Positions 6,923-14,406 of a stretch of DNA of 14,662 nucleotides are shown piece by piece. This DNA comes from Deltaproteobacteria bacterium (GTDB lineage Bacteria; Desulfobacterota; Desulfobacteria; Desulfobacterales; JAFDCJ01): contig JAFDDW010000038.1 in NCBI GenBank assembly GCA_019310665.1, forward strand, positions 1 through 14,662, given 5' to 3'. Positions within the stretch are counted from its first letter, which is position 1. Each line of letters begins with the position of its first letter. The notes under the pieces were generated by a model, which saw only the letters and a list, made by a program, of their open reading frames with translations, did no database searches and had not been told where the DNA came from. The position numbers were made by a program, and so were the translations under genes.

Positions 6923-8011
6923 TCAGTCCTTCAATCCGTGGCTGTTTCGCTCGTATGCTTCCACCTCTTTCAGCAAAACTTCAACCAGTTTTTCCTGAGG
7001 AAACTTCTTGACGACTTTTCCCTTTCGGAAAAGAATGCCGGTTCCGTCTCCACCGGCAATGCCGATATCAGCCTCACGAGCCTCTCCGGGACCATTCACC
7101 ATACAGCCCATAATCGCTATTTTTATGGTGGAAGAAGTGGTCAATAAGACTTTTTCAACCTGTTCAACAATATCAAACAACTCAATGTTACAACGCCCGC
7201 AGGTTGGACAGGAAATAATCTCCGGCCCGCGCTGCCGAATACCCAATGCTTTTAAAATTTCATAACCCACCCGGACTTCTTCAACCGGGTCACGGGTCAA
7301 TGAAACCCGAATCGTATCTCCGATACCATCGGCCAGCAAGGTTCCGATGCCAAGAGCAGACTTTACAATTCCAGAGTAAAGGGAACCCGCCTCTGTCACG
7401 CCCACATGCAGCGGTAGATCGGTTTCGACAGACAGACGGCGGTAAGCTTCCACCGTGCGTGCCACATCAGAAGCTTTTAAGGAAACCTTTATCTGGTGAA
7501 AGTCAAACGATTTTAGCAATTCTATATGACGCATGGCACTTTCCACCATGGCTTCGGCGGTGACACCGTTGTGTTTTTCAAGGATATCCTTTTCAAGGGA
7601 GCCCGAGTTGACGCCGATCCGAATTGAGATGTCGACATCTTTGGCACAATCAACCACGGCTTTCACGTTTTTATGGCTGCCGATATTTCCGGGATTAATC
7701 CTCAACCCATCGGCACCGGCACGGGCGGCGGCAATTGCCAGCCGGTGGTCAAAATGAATATCGGCGATAAGCGGGATCGTGATCTTTTCTTTAATGGCCG
7801 AAATGGCATCCACAGCTTGTCCATCGGGTACAGCCACCCTTACAATTTCGCAGCCGGCACTTTGCAAACGCTCGATTTGCGAAACGGTAGCACTTACATC
7901 AGAAGTCGGCGTATTGGTCATGGATTGAACCGCAATGAGGGCGCCTCCCCCCACCGGGACATCGCCGACCCGTATCTGTCGTGTTTTTTTCCGCTTAACG
8001 ATGAATGGCAT
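6923..8011 (-). CDS. ispG: 4-hydroxy-3-methylbut-2-enyl diphosphate synthase (IspG/GcpE)
   Basis: IspG is a cytosolic [4Fe-4S] enzyme of the MEP isoprenoid pathway, converting methylerythritol cyclodiphosphate to HMBPP. The 362-residue protein has the N-terminal TIM-barrel part (VQSMTNT at 28-34, INPGNIG at 105-111) and the C-terminal cluster domain, with C268 and C271 in SCPTCGRC, C303 in GCMVNGPGE, and E310. These match E. coli C270, C273, C305 and E312 with a constant offset of two. The start is set at ATG 8011. The open frame continues to 8140, but those 43 codons are repeat DNA unlike the family. No clear ribosome-binding site precedes 8011. proS lies downstream on the same strand, separated by the 9-base repeat, so co-transcription is uncertain. 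Confidence 0.96.
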   Translation of the reverse strand: MPFIVKRKKTRQIRVGDVPVGGGALIAVQSMTNTPTSDVSATVSQIERLQSAGCEIVRVAVPDGQAVDAISAIKEKITIPLIADIHFDHRLAIAAARAGADGLRINPGNIGSHKNVKAVVDCAKDVDISIRIGVNSGSLEKDILEKHNGVTAEAMVESAMRHIELLKSFDFHQIKVSLKASDVARTVEAYRRLSVETDLPLHVGVTEAGSLYSGIVKSALGIGTLLADGIGDTIRVSLTRDPVEEVRVGYEILKALGIRQRGPEIISCPTCGRCNIELFDIVEQVEKVLLTTSSTIKIAIMGCMVNGPGEAREADIGIAGGDGTGILFRKGKVVKKFPQEKLVEVLLKEVEAYERNSHGLKD

Positions 8012-8031
8012 ATCACAACATTCTTTAATAA

Positions 8032-8241
8032 TTTCCGGTTTCTGGTAACTGGTTTCCGGCAGCTGGTCGCTGGGACCATGTGGTATAAGGTATAGGGCTG
8101 AAGGATCAGACTCTTTTACCTTATTTCTTACGCCTGACACCTTAAACCTTAAATCCTATACCATATACCACTAAATAATGAGCTATGATTTTTGAACTAT
8201 CAACATATGTCTCCAAGAAACAAGTAACCGGCGACTAGGAG
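8032..8241. repeat. Nested heptad-periodic inverted repeat upstream of ispG
   Basis: About thirty consecutive 7-base words run in one register. Outer left words end in CTGG (six copies from 8032). An inner arm 8080-8096 of GGTATA words pairs with 8155-8171 at 16 of 17 positions. TGAGCTA-type words follow at about 8179, and decayed CCGG/CAAG words near 8212-8234 could pair with the outer left arm. It shares GGTATAA and CTGG words with the rel-proS element. It lies between the divergent ispG and 8484 genes, so it cannot simply be a terminator. Confidence 0.82.
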
Positions 8242-8242
8242 A

Positions 8243-8272
8243 TTGCAAACAAAAGTGAATTTGTGATATACT
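8243..8272 (+). promoter_or_regulatory. Candidate sigma70 promoter for the 8484 gene
   Basis: TTGCAA (8243-8248), an 18-base spacer, then TATACT (8267-8272): four and five of six consensus matches. It begins right at the end of the heptad element and would give a leader of roughly 200 bases. Confidence 0.45.
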
Positions 8273-8483
8273 TGGTCAAAATTTCAAGCTCTAAAGATTT
8301 TAGAATTATCAGACCAGATCATTTTATTCAAGCCTGGATTTGTCTTGCAAAGATAAACACCAGCCATCGTAACTTTCCCGCCAAGATCGCAATCCTGGTA
8401 ATTCGGTATTTCCACCAACCATGCAGGAAAGGGCACATTGCCGCGTTCAATTATAAATATTTAGCAGATAAGGGGGTATTTCA
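8273..8483 (+). other. Long untranslated leader before the 8484 gene
   Basis: About 210 bases without a convincing gene. An open frame from GTG 8263 to 8487 exists, but its start lies inside the -10 region, it lacks a ribosome-binding site and its product resembles nothing I know. I could not match the stretch to a known riboswitch. It ends in an AGGGGG ribosome-binding site for 8484. Confidence 0.4.
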
Positions 8484-8915
8484 ATGACACGTGAAAACGG
8501 GCCAAAATTTTCAGAAAAACACGGGACGGATGCTCAGGCAGATCCGAGGGCAAAAGACAGTATTGAAAAAATCGCCAAAAATGGTGAAGTGGCATGCGCC
8601 GTGGCCTTTCAGGTTGCGGATGAACTAAAACTTTCTCCGGCTGAAATTGGAAAGACAATTGATCTGCTGGATTATAAACTAATGAAATGCCAGCTGGGAT
8701 TGTTCGGTTATAGCCCGGAAACAAAGGTCGTTGAACCTAAAACCCCCCACCAAGAGCTGGAAGAGGCGATCCGGGGAGCCCTGGTAGAAGAGAAACTGAC
8801 CTGCATTGACGCCTGGAGCATTGCGAGCCGCTTAAATGTACCCAAAATGACGGTTAGCGCCGCCTGTGAGGCCCTGAATATTAAACTTACATCCTGCCAG
8901 CTGGGAGCGTTTTGA
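8484..8915 (+). CDS. Unrecognised protein with two copies of a Cys-containing helical module
   Basis: I do not recognise a named function. The 143-residue, cytosolic-looking protein (no signal peptide or membrane segment) consists of a polar N-terminus (1-25), module 1 (about 26-76), an acidic and Pro-rich linker, and module 2 (about 95-143). The modules align without gaps at the key positions: a cysteine after a Val/Leu-x step (C38, C107), an A...A..L helix, and an end block KL..CQLG.F with C69 and C138. The Cys-Cys spacing is 31 in both, and the modules repeat at 69 residues. The helix pattern (AxxVADELKLSPAEIGKTIDLL) resembles a helix-turn-helix, so DNA binding or metal binding by the cysteines is possible, but this is inference. 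It has a strong AGGGGG ribosome-binding site and lies 54 bases before the lytic transglycosylase, probably in the same transcript. Confidence 0.85.
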   Translation: MTRENGPKFSEKHGTDAQADPRAKDSIEKIAKNGEVACAVAFQVADELKLSPAEIGKTIDLLDYKLMKCQLGLFGYSPETKVVEPKTPHQELEEAIRGALVEEKLTCIDAWSIASRLNVPKMTVSAACEALNIKLTSCQLGAF

Positions 8916-8969
8916 TCCAAACCAATTATCTAATCAACAAAAATGCTTTTTGGCCGATAATAACCATAG

Positions 8970-10394
8970 ATGATTACATCAGGCATATATAAATTTTTTC
9001 GTGAAGCGCGCATCTTTGCGCTGATTCTTCTGGTATTATGGGTAATTGGCGTACTTTACGCTATAAGTCCGATCATCGAGGATTATCGATTTATAACCCT
9101 CCACAAAATCCTCAAAGCCGGACAAATGACGGTCATCACCCGAAATACACCCCACTGCTATTATCTTTATCGGGGTGAGGCCATGGGTTTTGAGTATGAG
9201 TTGGCCAGAGAGTTCGCCGATTATCTGGGTGTCGAACTGAAAGTTAAGATTGTTGACAATTGGAAAAAAATGATTCCGGAGCTAAAGAAGGGGCATGCGG
9301 CCTTAATTGCAGCGGGAATAACCATTACCCCCAAAAGGCAAAAGCGGGTCGCTTTCTCAGATGGGTACATGGACATCCAGCAGCACATTATTTCTCATCG
9401 AAACCGCCCAAAAATAAAAAATATTGAAGACCTTTCCGGCAGGACCATCCATGTCCAGACGTCAACCGCCTACCAGGAGCGTCTCGAGGAACTCCGCCGG
9501 CAGGGGATTGATTTTACCATTGAACTGCACAAGAACTTACTCACCGAGGAACTAATTCAGCAGGTGGCAGAGGGTGATATCGAATTGACCGTTGCCGACA
9601 GCAATATTGCCCTGCTCAATCAGCGCCATTATCCCCGCGTAATCATAGCCGGGGCCATCAATGGCTTGCAGCCCCTCGGCTGGGCGGTGCATCCCGAAGC
9701 GTACCAGCTTCGAGAAAAAATCAATTCCTTTTTTAAAACCATCAAAGAAAATGGTCGGTTTGATGAAATTTACGATAAATATTACGGAGATATTGAAAGT
9801 TTCGACTACGTTGACTTAAGAGCCTTTCACCGCAGGATCAAAAGCAAACTATCTCGTTACAGTCCGTTTATCAAGGCAGCAGCCAAAAAGCACGGTTTCG
9901 ACTGGCGCTTGATAGCATCCCAGATTTACCAGGAATCCCATTTAAATCCATTGGCCAAAAGCCATGCCGGTGCAAAGGGTTTGATGCAGCTTCTCACCCG
10001 CACAGCCCGCAGCCTGAAAGTTAGCGATATTTATAATCCGGTGGATAATATCAATGGCGGGGTTCAGCATTTAAAAAACATGTATGATCTTTTCGACGGC
10101 GCAAAGGGGGAGGATCGAATGATGATCGCCCTGGCAGCCTACAACGTGGGCCAGGGGCATATGCAGGATGCCCGGAATCTGGCCATTAAAAAGAATCTGA
10201 ATCCGGATTCATGGGAAGCGCTAAGAAAAACGTTGCCGTTGTTAAGATACCGAAAATATTATAAAAAGGCTAAATACGGATACTGTCGAGGCACAGAGCC
10301 CGTTATCTATGTCAAACAGATCATGATTTATTACGATATCTTGAAACGGCAGGGAATCGAATACAGGGAGGCACAGGCCCGCCTGATTGAGTGA
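8970..10394 (+). CDS. mltF: Membrane-bound lytic murein transglycosylase F-like
   Basis: MltF-type enzymes cleave peptidoglycan glycan strands, forming 1,6-anhydromuramyl ends, and are tethered to a membrane facing the periplasm. The 474-residue protein has a basic N-terminus and one hydrophobic segment (about 15-33, signal anchor with no lipobox cysteine), a family-3 solute-binding domain (about 50-275, including GFEYELAREFADYLG), and a C-terminal SLT domain. The catalytic glutamate is E322 in YQESHLNP, followed by AGAKGLMQL (333-341) and AYNVG (390-394), all typical of this transglycosylase family. The ATG at 8970 has no strong ribosome-binding site, but the frame and the membrane segment begin there. 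The gene follows the two-module protein. A 13-bp hairpin overlaps the stop codon. Note that E. coli MltF is attached to the outer membrane; this one may sit in the inner membrane. Confidence 0.93.
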   Translation: MITSGIYKFFREARIFALILLVLWVIGVLYAISPIIEDYRFITLHKILKAGQMTVITRNTPHCYYLYRGEAMGFEYELAREFADYLGVELKVKIVDNWKKMIPELKKGHAALIAAGITITPKRQKRVAFSDGYMDIQQHIISHRNRPKIKNIEDLSGRTIHVQTSTAYQERLEELRRQGIDFTIELHKNLLTEELIQQVAEGDIELTVADSNIALLNQRHYPRVIIAGAINGLQPLGWAVHPEAYQLREKINSFFKTIKENGRFDEIYDKYYGDIESFDYVDLRAFHRRIKSKLSRYSPFIKAAAKKHGFDWRLIASQIYQESHLNPLAKSHAGAKGLMQLLTRTARSLKVSDIYNPVDNINGGVQHLKNMYDLFDGAKGEDRMMIALAAYNVGQGHMQDARNLAIKKNLNPDSWEALRKTLPLLRYRKYYKKAKYGYCRGTEPVIYVKQIMIYYDILKRQGIEYREAQARLIE

Positions 10395-10408
10395 AACTCA
10401 ATCAGGCG
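10380..10408 (+). terminator. Perfect 13-bp hairpin over the mltF stop codon
   Basis: Arms 10380-10392 and 10396-10408 are perfect reverse complements around a GAA loop, and the mltF TGA lies in the turn. The tail is TTATTAGGG, not a proper U tract, so an intrinsic terminator is plausible but imperfect. It could instead block 3' exonucleases or act on the opposing transcript. Confidence 0.55.
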
Positions 10409-10423
10409 TTATTAGGGTATTTG

Positions 10424-10577
10424 TTAATAGTTATTAGTAGGTCTGGATACTCGATGCTGGATGCTGGATGCTCGATAATCGAACTACCGCGTTAGTCGGC
10501 TGCCGTTCATCGAGTATCGAGTATCCAGTATCGAGCATCATTTCGTTTGAACGCAGAATTACTAAACTATTAACTAT
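10424..10577. repeat. Nested heptad-periodic inverted repeat between mltF and the hydrolase gene
   Basis: Twenty-two 7-base words in one register. The outer pair is TTAATAG-type on the left (10424-10437) and its complement on the right (10564-10577), exactly in phase (10570-10430 is 140 bases). The inner pair is TCGATGC/TGGATGC words at 10445-10478 against 10507-10540, matching at 27 of 34 positions when folded. It lies between convergent genes, where a bidirectional terminator would be useful. Confidence 0.85.
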
Positions 10578-10597
10578 TGGGTTCTTCTCTCTAACTT

Positions 10598-11239
10598 TTA
10601 TCCGAAAAAGGAGGCGTTTTCCCCGACAAAGGGATTGGAGCGCTTTTCTTCTCCGATGGTTGTCGTCGGACCGTGACCTGTATGGACCCTGACATCATCA
10701 CCGAGTTTAAACAGCTTTTGCTGGATGCTCTTCTTGATGGTTTCAAAGCTGCCCCCCGGAAAATCTGTGCGGCCGATAGAACCCGCAAATAACGTATCGC
10801 CGACAAAGACATCATCTTTAGCGTGAAGCGAAATCCCACCCGGTGTGTGTCCCGGGGTGTGAATAACCGTCAGGGTAATATTGCCGAAGCTGATCTTATC
10901 TCCCTCCTGCAGTTCTCTGTCCGGTGCCGGAGAATTTTCGGCATCAAGACCCCAGGCGGCCGCGCTGGCAGCAACCTGATCGAGCATCGGCGCATCGAGG
11001 GGGTGGATGAAAATCGGTGCACCGGTAATTTCATGCAGTTTTTTATTGGCGCTGACATGGTCAATATGGCCATGGGTGTTAATGATATATTTAGCAGTCA
11101 GGCTGGATTCGGCCAGTAAACGTGAAATTCGATCGGCTTCATCTCCAGGATCAATAACCACTGCTTCCAGGGTTTCATCACAGCCGACAATAAAACAATT
11201 CGCTTGGATCGGTCCAACAACCAGTGTTTTTATAATCAC
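10598..11239 (-). CDS. Metallo-beta-lactamase-fold hydrolase, GloC/YcbL-like (glyoxalase II family)
   Basis: A probable cytosolic thioester or related hydrolase with a binuclear metal site. The 213 residues show all seven ligands of the fold: H56, H58, D60 and H61 in THGHIDH, H131 in HTPGHTPGG, D148 in GDTLF, and H189 in TGHGP. The order QANC, DPGD, GSIGRTDFPGG, TTIGEEKRSNPF follows YcbL/GloC, the short glyoxalase II-like form lacking the C-terminal helical domain of GloB. The start is GTG 11239, five bases after a perfect AAGGAGG. The open frame reaches 11335, but those 32 codons are repeat DNA. It follows nusB by 92 bases. The substrate cannot be told from sequence; S-lactoylglutathione hydrolysis is one option. 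Confidence 0.9.
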   Translation of the reverse strand: MIIKTLVVGPIQANCFIVGCDETLEAVVIDPGDEADRISRLLAESSLTAKYIINTHGHIDHVSANKKLHEITGAPIFIHPLDAPMLDQVAASAAAWGLDAENSPAPDRELQEGDKISFGNITLTVIHTPGHTPGGISLHAKDDVFVGDTLFAGSIGRTDFPGGSFETIKKSIQQKLFKLGDDVRVHTGHGPTTTIGEEKRSNPFVGENASFFG

Positions 11240-11257
11240 ATTTTCCTCCTTGTAGTT

Positions 11258-11331
11258 CAGATAACAGATAACAGAAGTCAGAGGCCAAAGGTCAGAAGCC
11301 TTTGATTTGGGATTGTCTCGATTTCGGATTG
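11258..11331. repeat. Heptad-periodic run between nusB and the hydrolase gene
   Basis: Six CAGATAA-like words follow each other at exact 7-base steps from 11258 to 11299, then GATT-containing words continue, mostly at 7 with one 9-base step. CAAAGG (11286-11291) and CCTTTG (11299-11304) could form a small stem. Unlike the other elements the two halves use different words, so no long hairpin is formed. It ends at the nusB stop codon. Confidence 0.7.
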
Positions 11332-11766
11332 TCACGATTCCTCTTTTATCAGCTTTCCGTTTTTTTCCAGCTCCCCACGGATACTGTCCATGATTCCGTT
11401 AATAAATGCTCCGGATTCTTCCGTACCAAATTTTTTCCCGACATCAATGGCTTCGTTAATCGACACTTTTGGGGGAATATCGGCACAGTAAAGTAATTCA
11501 AAAACCGCAATGCGCATCACATTGCGGTCAACACAGGACATGCGGCTGATGTCCCAATTTTTTGAAAAGCGTTCAATCAGGGCATCAAGCTCTCCTTTTG
11601 TCTCCAGGACGCCATTTACCAGTTTCAAAAAAAACGGTTGTGATTTTTCCGAAGGCTGAAAATTTTCACAGAAATACGCCAGCATCTCCACCGATGCGTT
11701 GTTTTGTATGTCCATGTAAAAGAGCGCCTGCATGGCGAGTTCACGCGCCTTACGACGAGTACCCAT
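11332..11766 (-). CDS. nusB: Transcription antitermination factor NusB
   Basis: NusB, with NusE (S10), binds boxA RNA and supports antitermination of rRNA transcription. The 144-residue all-helical protein begins MGTRRKARELAMQALF, the RNA-binding N-terminal helix of the family, and carries RNVMRIAVFELLY and SINEAIDVGKKFGTEESGAFINGIMD near the end. The length matches E. coli NusB (139). The start at 11766 is 8 bases after the ribH stop, suggesting translational coupling; the ribosome-binding site is weak. The ribH-nusB pairing is conserved in many bacteria. Confidence 0.96.
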   Translation of the reverse strand: MGTRRKARELAMQALFYMDIQNNASVEMLAYFCENFQPSEKSQPFFLKLVNGVLETKGELDALIERFSKNWDISRMSCVDRNVMRIAVFELLYCADIPPKVSINEAIDVGKKFGTEESGAFINGIMDSIRGELEKNGKLIKEES

Positions 11767-11774
11767 GATCTTGT

Positions 11775-12242
11775 CTAATCAATAACTTCAAACAGATTTG
11801 CCATCTCCACAGCAGCCATGGCTGCACTCCAACCTTTATTACCGGCCTTGGCGCCGGCACGTTCAATTGCCTGTTCGATGGTATCCGTGGTAATAACGCC
11901 GAAAATAACCGGCGTTCCGGATTCCATGCCGGCCATGGCAACTCCCTTTGATACTTCGGCGCTGACATAATCAAAATGCGGCGTCGCGCCCCTTATGACG
12001 GCGCCCAGACAAATAACGGCATGGAAGCGGTTTGTTTTTGCCATTTTCAAGGCCACCGGCGGAATTTCAAAGGCTCCCGGTACTTTCACCACCTCAATGT
12101 CTTTATCACTGGCACCGGTGCGAATAAGCGCATCCAGTGCACCACTTAAAAGCTTTTCGGTGATAAAATCATTAAAGCGGCTGACCACCAATGCGAACTT
12201 TTTACCTTCAGCAATAAGTTTCGCCTCATGAAATTTCGGCAT
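11775..12242 (-). CDS. ribH: 6,7-dimethyl-8-ribityllumazine synthase
   Basis: RibH condenses the ribityl-aminouracil intermediate with dihydroxybutanone phosphate in the penultimate step of riboflavin synthesis, usually as a 60-mer or pentamer. The 155-residue protein shows RFN (22-24), VPGAFEIP (54-61), GAVIRGATPHFDYVS (80-94) with catalytic H89, and GVITTDTIEQAIERAG with R128, plus AGNKG. The start is ATG 12242, preceded by AAGGGAG; an upstream ATG at 12257 has no ribosome-binding site. It lies about 100 bases after ribBA and 8 bases before nusB. Confidence 0.97.
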   Translation of the reverse strand: MPKFHEAKLIAEGKKFALVVSRFNDFITEKLLSGALDALIRTGASDKDIEVVKVPGAFEIPPVALKMAKTNRFHAVICLGAVIRGATPHFDYVSAEVSKGVAMAGMESGTPVIFGVITTDTIEQAIERAGAKAGNKGWSAAMAAVEMANLFEVID

Positions 12243-12346
12243 GTGCGCTCCCTTCATTGTTAGTTGACTGGTTGAATAGATACACTCTTTTCACTTCTTC
12301 TGCTCTTCTTAATTTCTTACCTTCTATTTAACTAAATTCAACAATC

Positions 12347-13561
12347 TCACGGAGTTACGTCGATATTTAGCGTATGCCCCATTTTCAGTTTCTTACATTC
12401 CAGATAACACTTGTTGAATTTGTTGGGTTCGACTTCGACGGGTACCTGCTCGGTAATGCTCAGGCCGTATCCTTCCAGTCCCACCATTTTCTTGGGGTTG
12501 TTGGTCAAAAGCCTCATTTTTCGGACGCCAAGATCAACCAGAATCTGGGCCCCGATGCCGTAATTGCGCATATCCGGTTCAAAACCCAGTTCCTCGTTGG
12601 CCTCAACCGTATCAAGACCTGTCTCCTGCAGGGCGTAGGCTTTAATTTTATTGACCAGGCCGATGCCGCGGCCTTCCTGCCGGATGTACAAAAGCACGCC
12701 GCTTCCTTCTTCTTCCATCTTGGCCATGGCCTTGTGCAGCTGGGGCCCGCAGTCACAGCGCAGTGAACCGAAAATATCGCCGGTCAAACACTCGGAATGC
12801 ACCCGCACGAGGGTCGGTTTTTCCGGATCGATTTCGCCTTTGACCATGGCAATATGCAAAAGGTTGTCGACGTCATTCTCATAGACAACCGCTCTGAACT
12901 CACCGGCAACGCTGGTGGGAATTTTGGTTTCGGCGGCACGGTGCACAAAGGATTCCATACGCATGCGGTATTCGATTAAATCGGCGATGGTACAGATGCC
13001 CACACCGTGTTTTTCACTGAATTTTTCAAGACTCGGCATTCGGGCCATGGTACCGTCTTCATCCATAATTTCGCAGATAACCCCGGCGGGTTTCATACCT
13101 GCCAGACGCGCCAGATCGACCGAGCCCTCAGTCTGACCGGCCCTGACGATAACGCCACCCTCCCGCGCCCTGAGAGGGAAAATGTGGCCGGGCCGCACTA
13201 GGTCCCGGGTACTGGCATCATCTGCCACGGCCGTTAAAATCGTGGTAGCCCGATCGGCAGCTGAAATACCGGTCGAAACGCCGCAACGGGCTTCAATGGA
13301 CACGGTAAAACCGGTTCCGTAAGGGGAGGTATTATTGTCGACCATCGGGGGAAGATCCAGAGCGTCGATTTTATCCGGGGTCATCGGAAGACAGATCAGC
13401 CCGCGGCCGTGTTTGGCCATGAAATTGATAGCCTCGGGGGTCACGGCCTCAGCAGCCATGCAAAGATCCCCCTCGTTCTCCCGGTCCTCGTCATCCACCA
13501 GGATGACCATCCGTCCTTCGCGAATATCTCTAATCGTCTCTTCAATGGTAAGGTGTGGCAT
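12347..13561 (-). CDS. ribBA: Bifunctional 3,4-dihydroxy-2-butanone-4-phosphate synthase / GTP cyclohydrolase II
   Basis: A fused enzyme supplying both starting branches of riboflavin synthesis: dihydroxybutanone phosphate from ribulose-5-phosphate (residues 1 to about 205) and diaminopyrimidine from GTP (about 206-404). The first half has VDDEDRENEGDL (22-33), HGRGLICLPM and RPGHIFPLRAREGGV. The second half has VHSECLTGDIFGSLRCDCG with zinc ligands C258, C269 and C271, spaced 11 and 2 as in E. coli RibA, then RQEGRGIGL (294-302) and NYGIGAQILVDLG. Both active sites look intact. The 404 residues fit the usual fusion length. The ribosome-binding site is GGAG about 13 bases before the ATG. The 166-base gap to ribE is mostly a heptad repeat. 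The 104-base gap to ribH is pyrimidine-rich with no clear structure. Confidence 0.97.
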   Translation of the reverse strand: MPHLTIEETIRDIREGRMVILVDDEDRENEGDLCMAAEAVTPEAINFMAKHGRGLICLPMTPDKIDALDLPPMVDNNTSPYGTGFTVSIEARCGVSTGISAADRATTILTAVADDASTRDLVRPGHIFPLRAREGGVIVRAGQTEGSVDLARLAGMKPAGVICEIMDEDGTMARMPSLEKFSEKHGVGICTIADLIEYRMRMESFVHRAAETKIPTSVAGEFRAVVYENDVDNLLHIAMVKGEIDPEKPTLVRVHSECLTGDIFGSLRCDCGPQLHKAMAKMEEEGSGVLLYIRQEGRGIGLVNKIKAYALQETGLDTVEANEELGFEPDMRNYGIGAQILVDLGVRKMRLLTNNPKKMVGLEGYGLSITEQVPVEVEPNKFNKCYLECKKLKMGHTLNIDVTP

Positions 13562-13636
13562 TTTTTTCTTTTTACTCCAACTGTAATGTTAAATGCTGTA
13601 TTGCGTCCTATCGACGACTGTCGATTTTTTAAAGTT

Positions 13637-13724
13637 CTGGTTACTGGTTCCTTGTCACTGGCTTCTGGTAACTGCGAACTCGGGAGTGCCGGCCAGAGAC
13701 CAGTAACCAGAGACCAGCAACGAG
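13637..13724. repeat. Heptad-periodic inverted repeat between ribE and ribBA
   Basis: CTGGTTA-type words at 13637-13671 are mirrored by CCAGAGA/CCAGTAA words at 13693-13724. All lie in one 7-base register (13693 minus 13637 is 56), with a loop of about 21 bases. Folding aligns about two mismatches per word. The right arm reaches the ribE stop codon. The CTGG words are shared with the rel-proS and ispG upstream elements. Confidence 0.82.
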
Positions 13725-13727
13725 CAC

Positions 13728-14399
13728 TCATTTATCCAAAAAACCAGTCTTTAACAGATACTCCCTATCAATAGCTGACGGCTTTTCAGCCCCTTCTTTA
13801 TTCCGGCCCTGCCGTGCATCCATAAAGCGTTCGACATACTTGCCGATCATATCGTTTTCAATGTTTACCGGATCACGCTTGTTTTTAAAACCGATCGTCG
13901 TTAAATCGGCGGTGTGCGGTATGATGCTTACGGAAAAACTGTCCGGGGTACAGGTATTGATGGTCAAGCTGATGCCGTCTACAGCAACCGATCCCTTGAC
14001 AATTATATATTTTGCCATCGACTCGGCAACCTCGATGGTGACCATAATTGCATTGCCCAGGGTCTCCCGCTGCCGGATTTGGCCGATGCCATCGATATGC
14101 CCCGAAACCAGATGCCCGTCAATCCGATCCGAAAGCCGCAGGGCCCGCTCGAGGTTGACCCGTTCGCCGACCCTGGCCTGGCTAAAGGTTGTCATTTGAA
14201 GTGTTTCGGGGGAAATGTCAACCTCAAAATTCCGGCGGTCGATTTTCACCGCCGTCAGGCAGGCACCGCTGACGCAAATGCTGTCGCCGATTTTTGTCTG
14301 ATCCAGATCGAAATCGGATTCAATTGTCAACCGTTTTCCCTGGCCGGCTGATCGGATGGCGGATATGGCCCCTAAGCCCTCAATGATTCCGGTGAACAT
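13728..14399 (-). CDS. ribE: Riboflavin synthase, alpha subunit
   Basis: This enzyme disproportionates two lumazine molecules to riboflavin. The 223-residue protein has two tandem lumazine-binding barrels: the first begins MFTGIIEGLG with ICVSGACLTAV, the second begins at GHLVSGHIDGIG with GSVAVDGISLTIN. MFTGI is the near-invariant N-terminus, so the start is ATG 14399; the open frame extends 12 codons upstream through an 8-base repeat. No Shine-Dalgarno sequence precedes 14399, which is unusual for this operon. A charged tail (about residues 190-223) extends past the usual end. It follows ribD by 69 bases. Confidence 0.96.
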   Translation of the reverse strand: MFTGIIEGLGAISAIRSAGQGKRLTIESDFDLDQTKIGDSICVSGACLTAVKIDRRNFEVDISPETLQMTTFSQARVGERVNLERALRLSDRIDGHLVSGHIDGIGQIRQRETLGNAIMVTIEVAESMAKYIIVKGSVAVDGISLTINTCTPDSFSVSIIPHTADLTTIGFKNKRDPVNIENDMIGKYVERFMDARQGRNKEGAEKPSAIDREYLLKTGFLDK

Positions 14400-14406
14400 G
14401 GTATAA

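Noticed and set aside
8263..8487. 74-codon open frame on the plus strand
   Set aside because: It starts with GTG inside the candidate -10 region, lacks a ribosome-binding site, resembles no family I know and overlaps the start of the well-supported 8484 gene.
12258..12346. Further heptad element between ribBA and ribH
   Set aside because: TTCT words recur, but at 11, 8 and 8 bases, not 7, and there is no mirrored arm; treated as plain pyrimidine-rich DNA.
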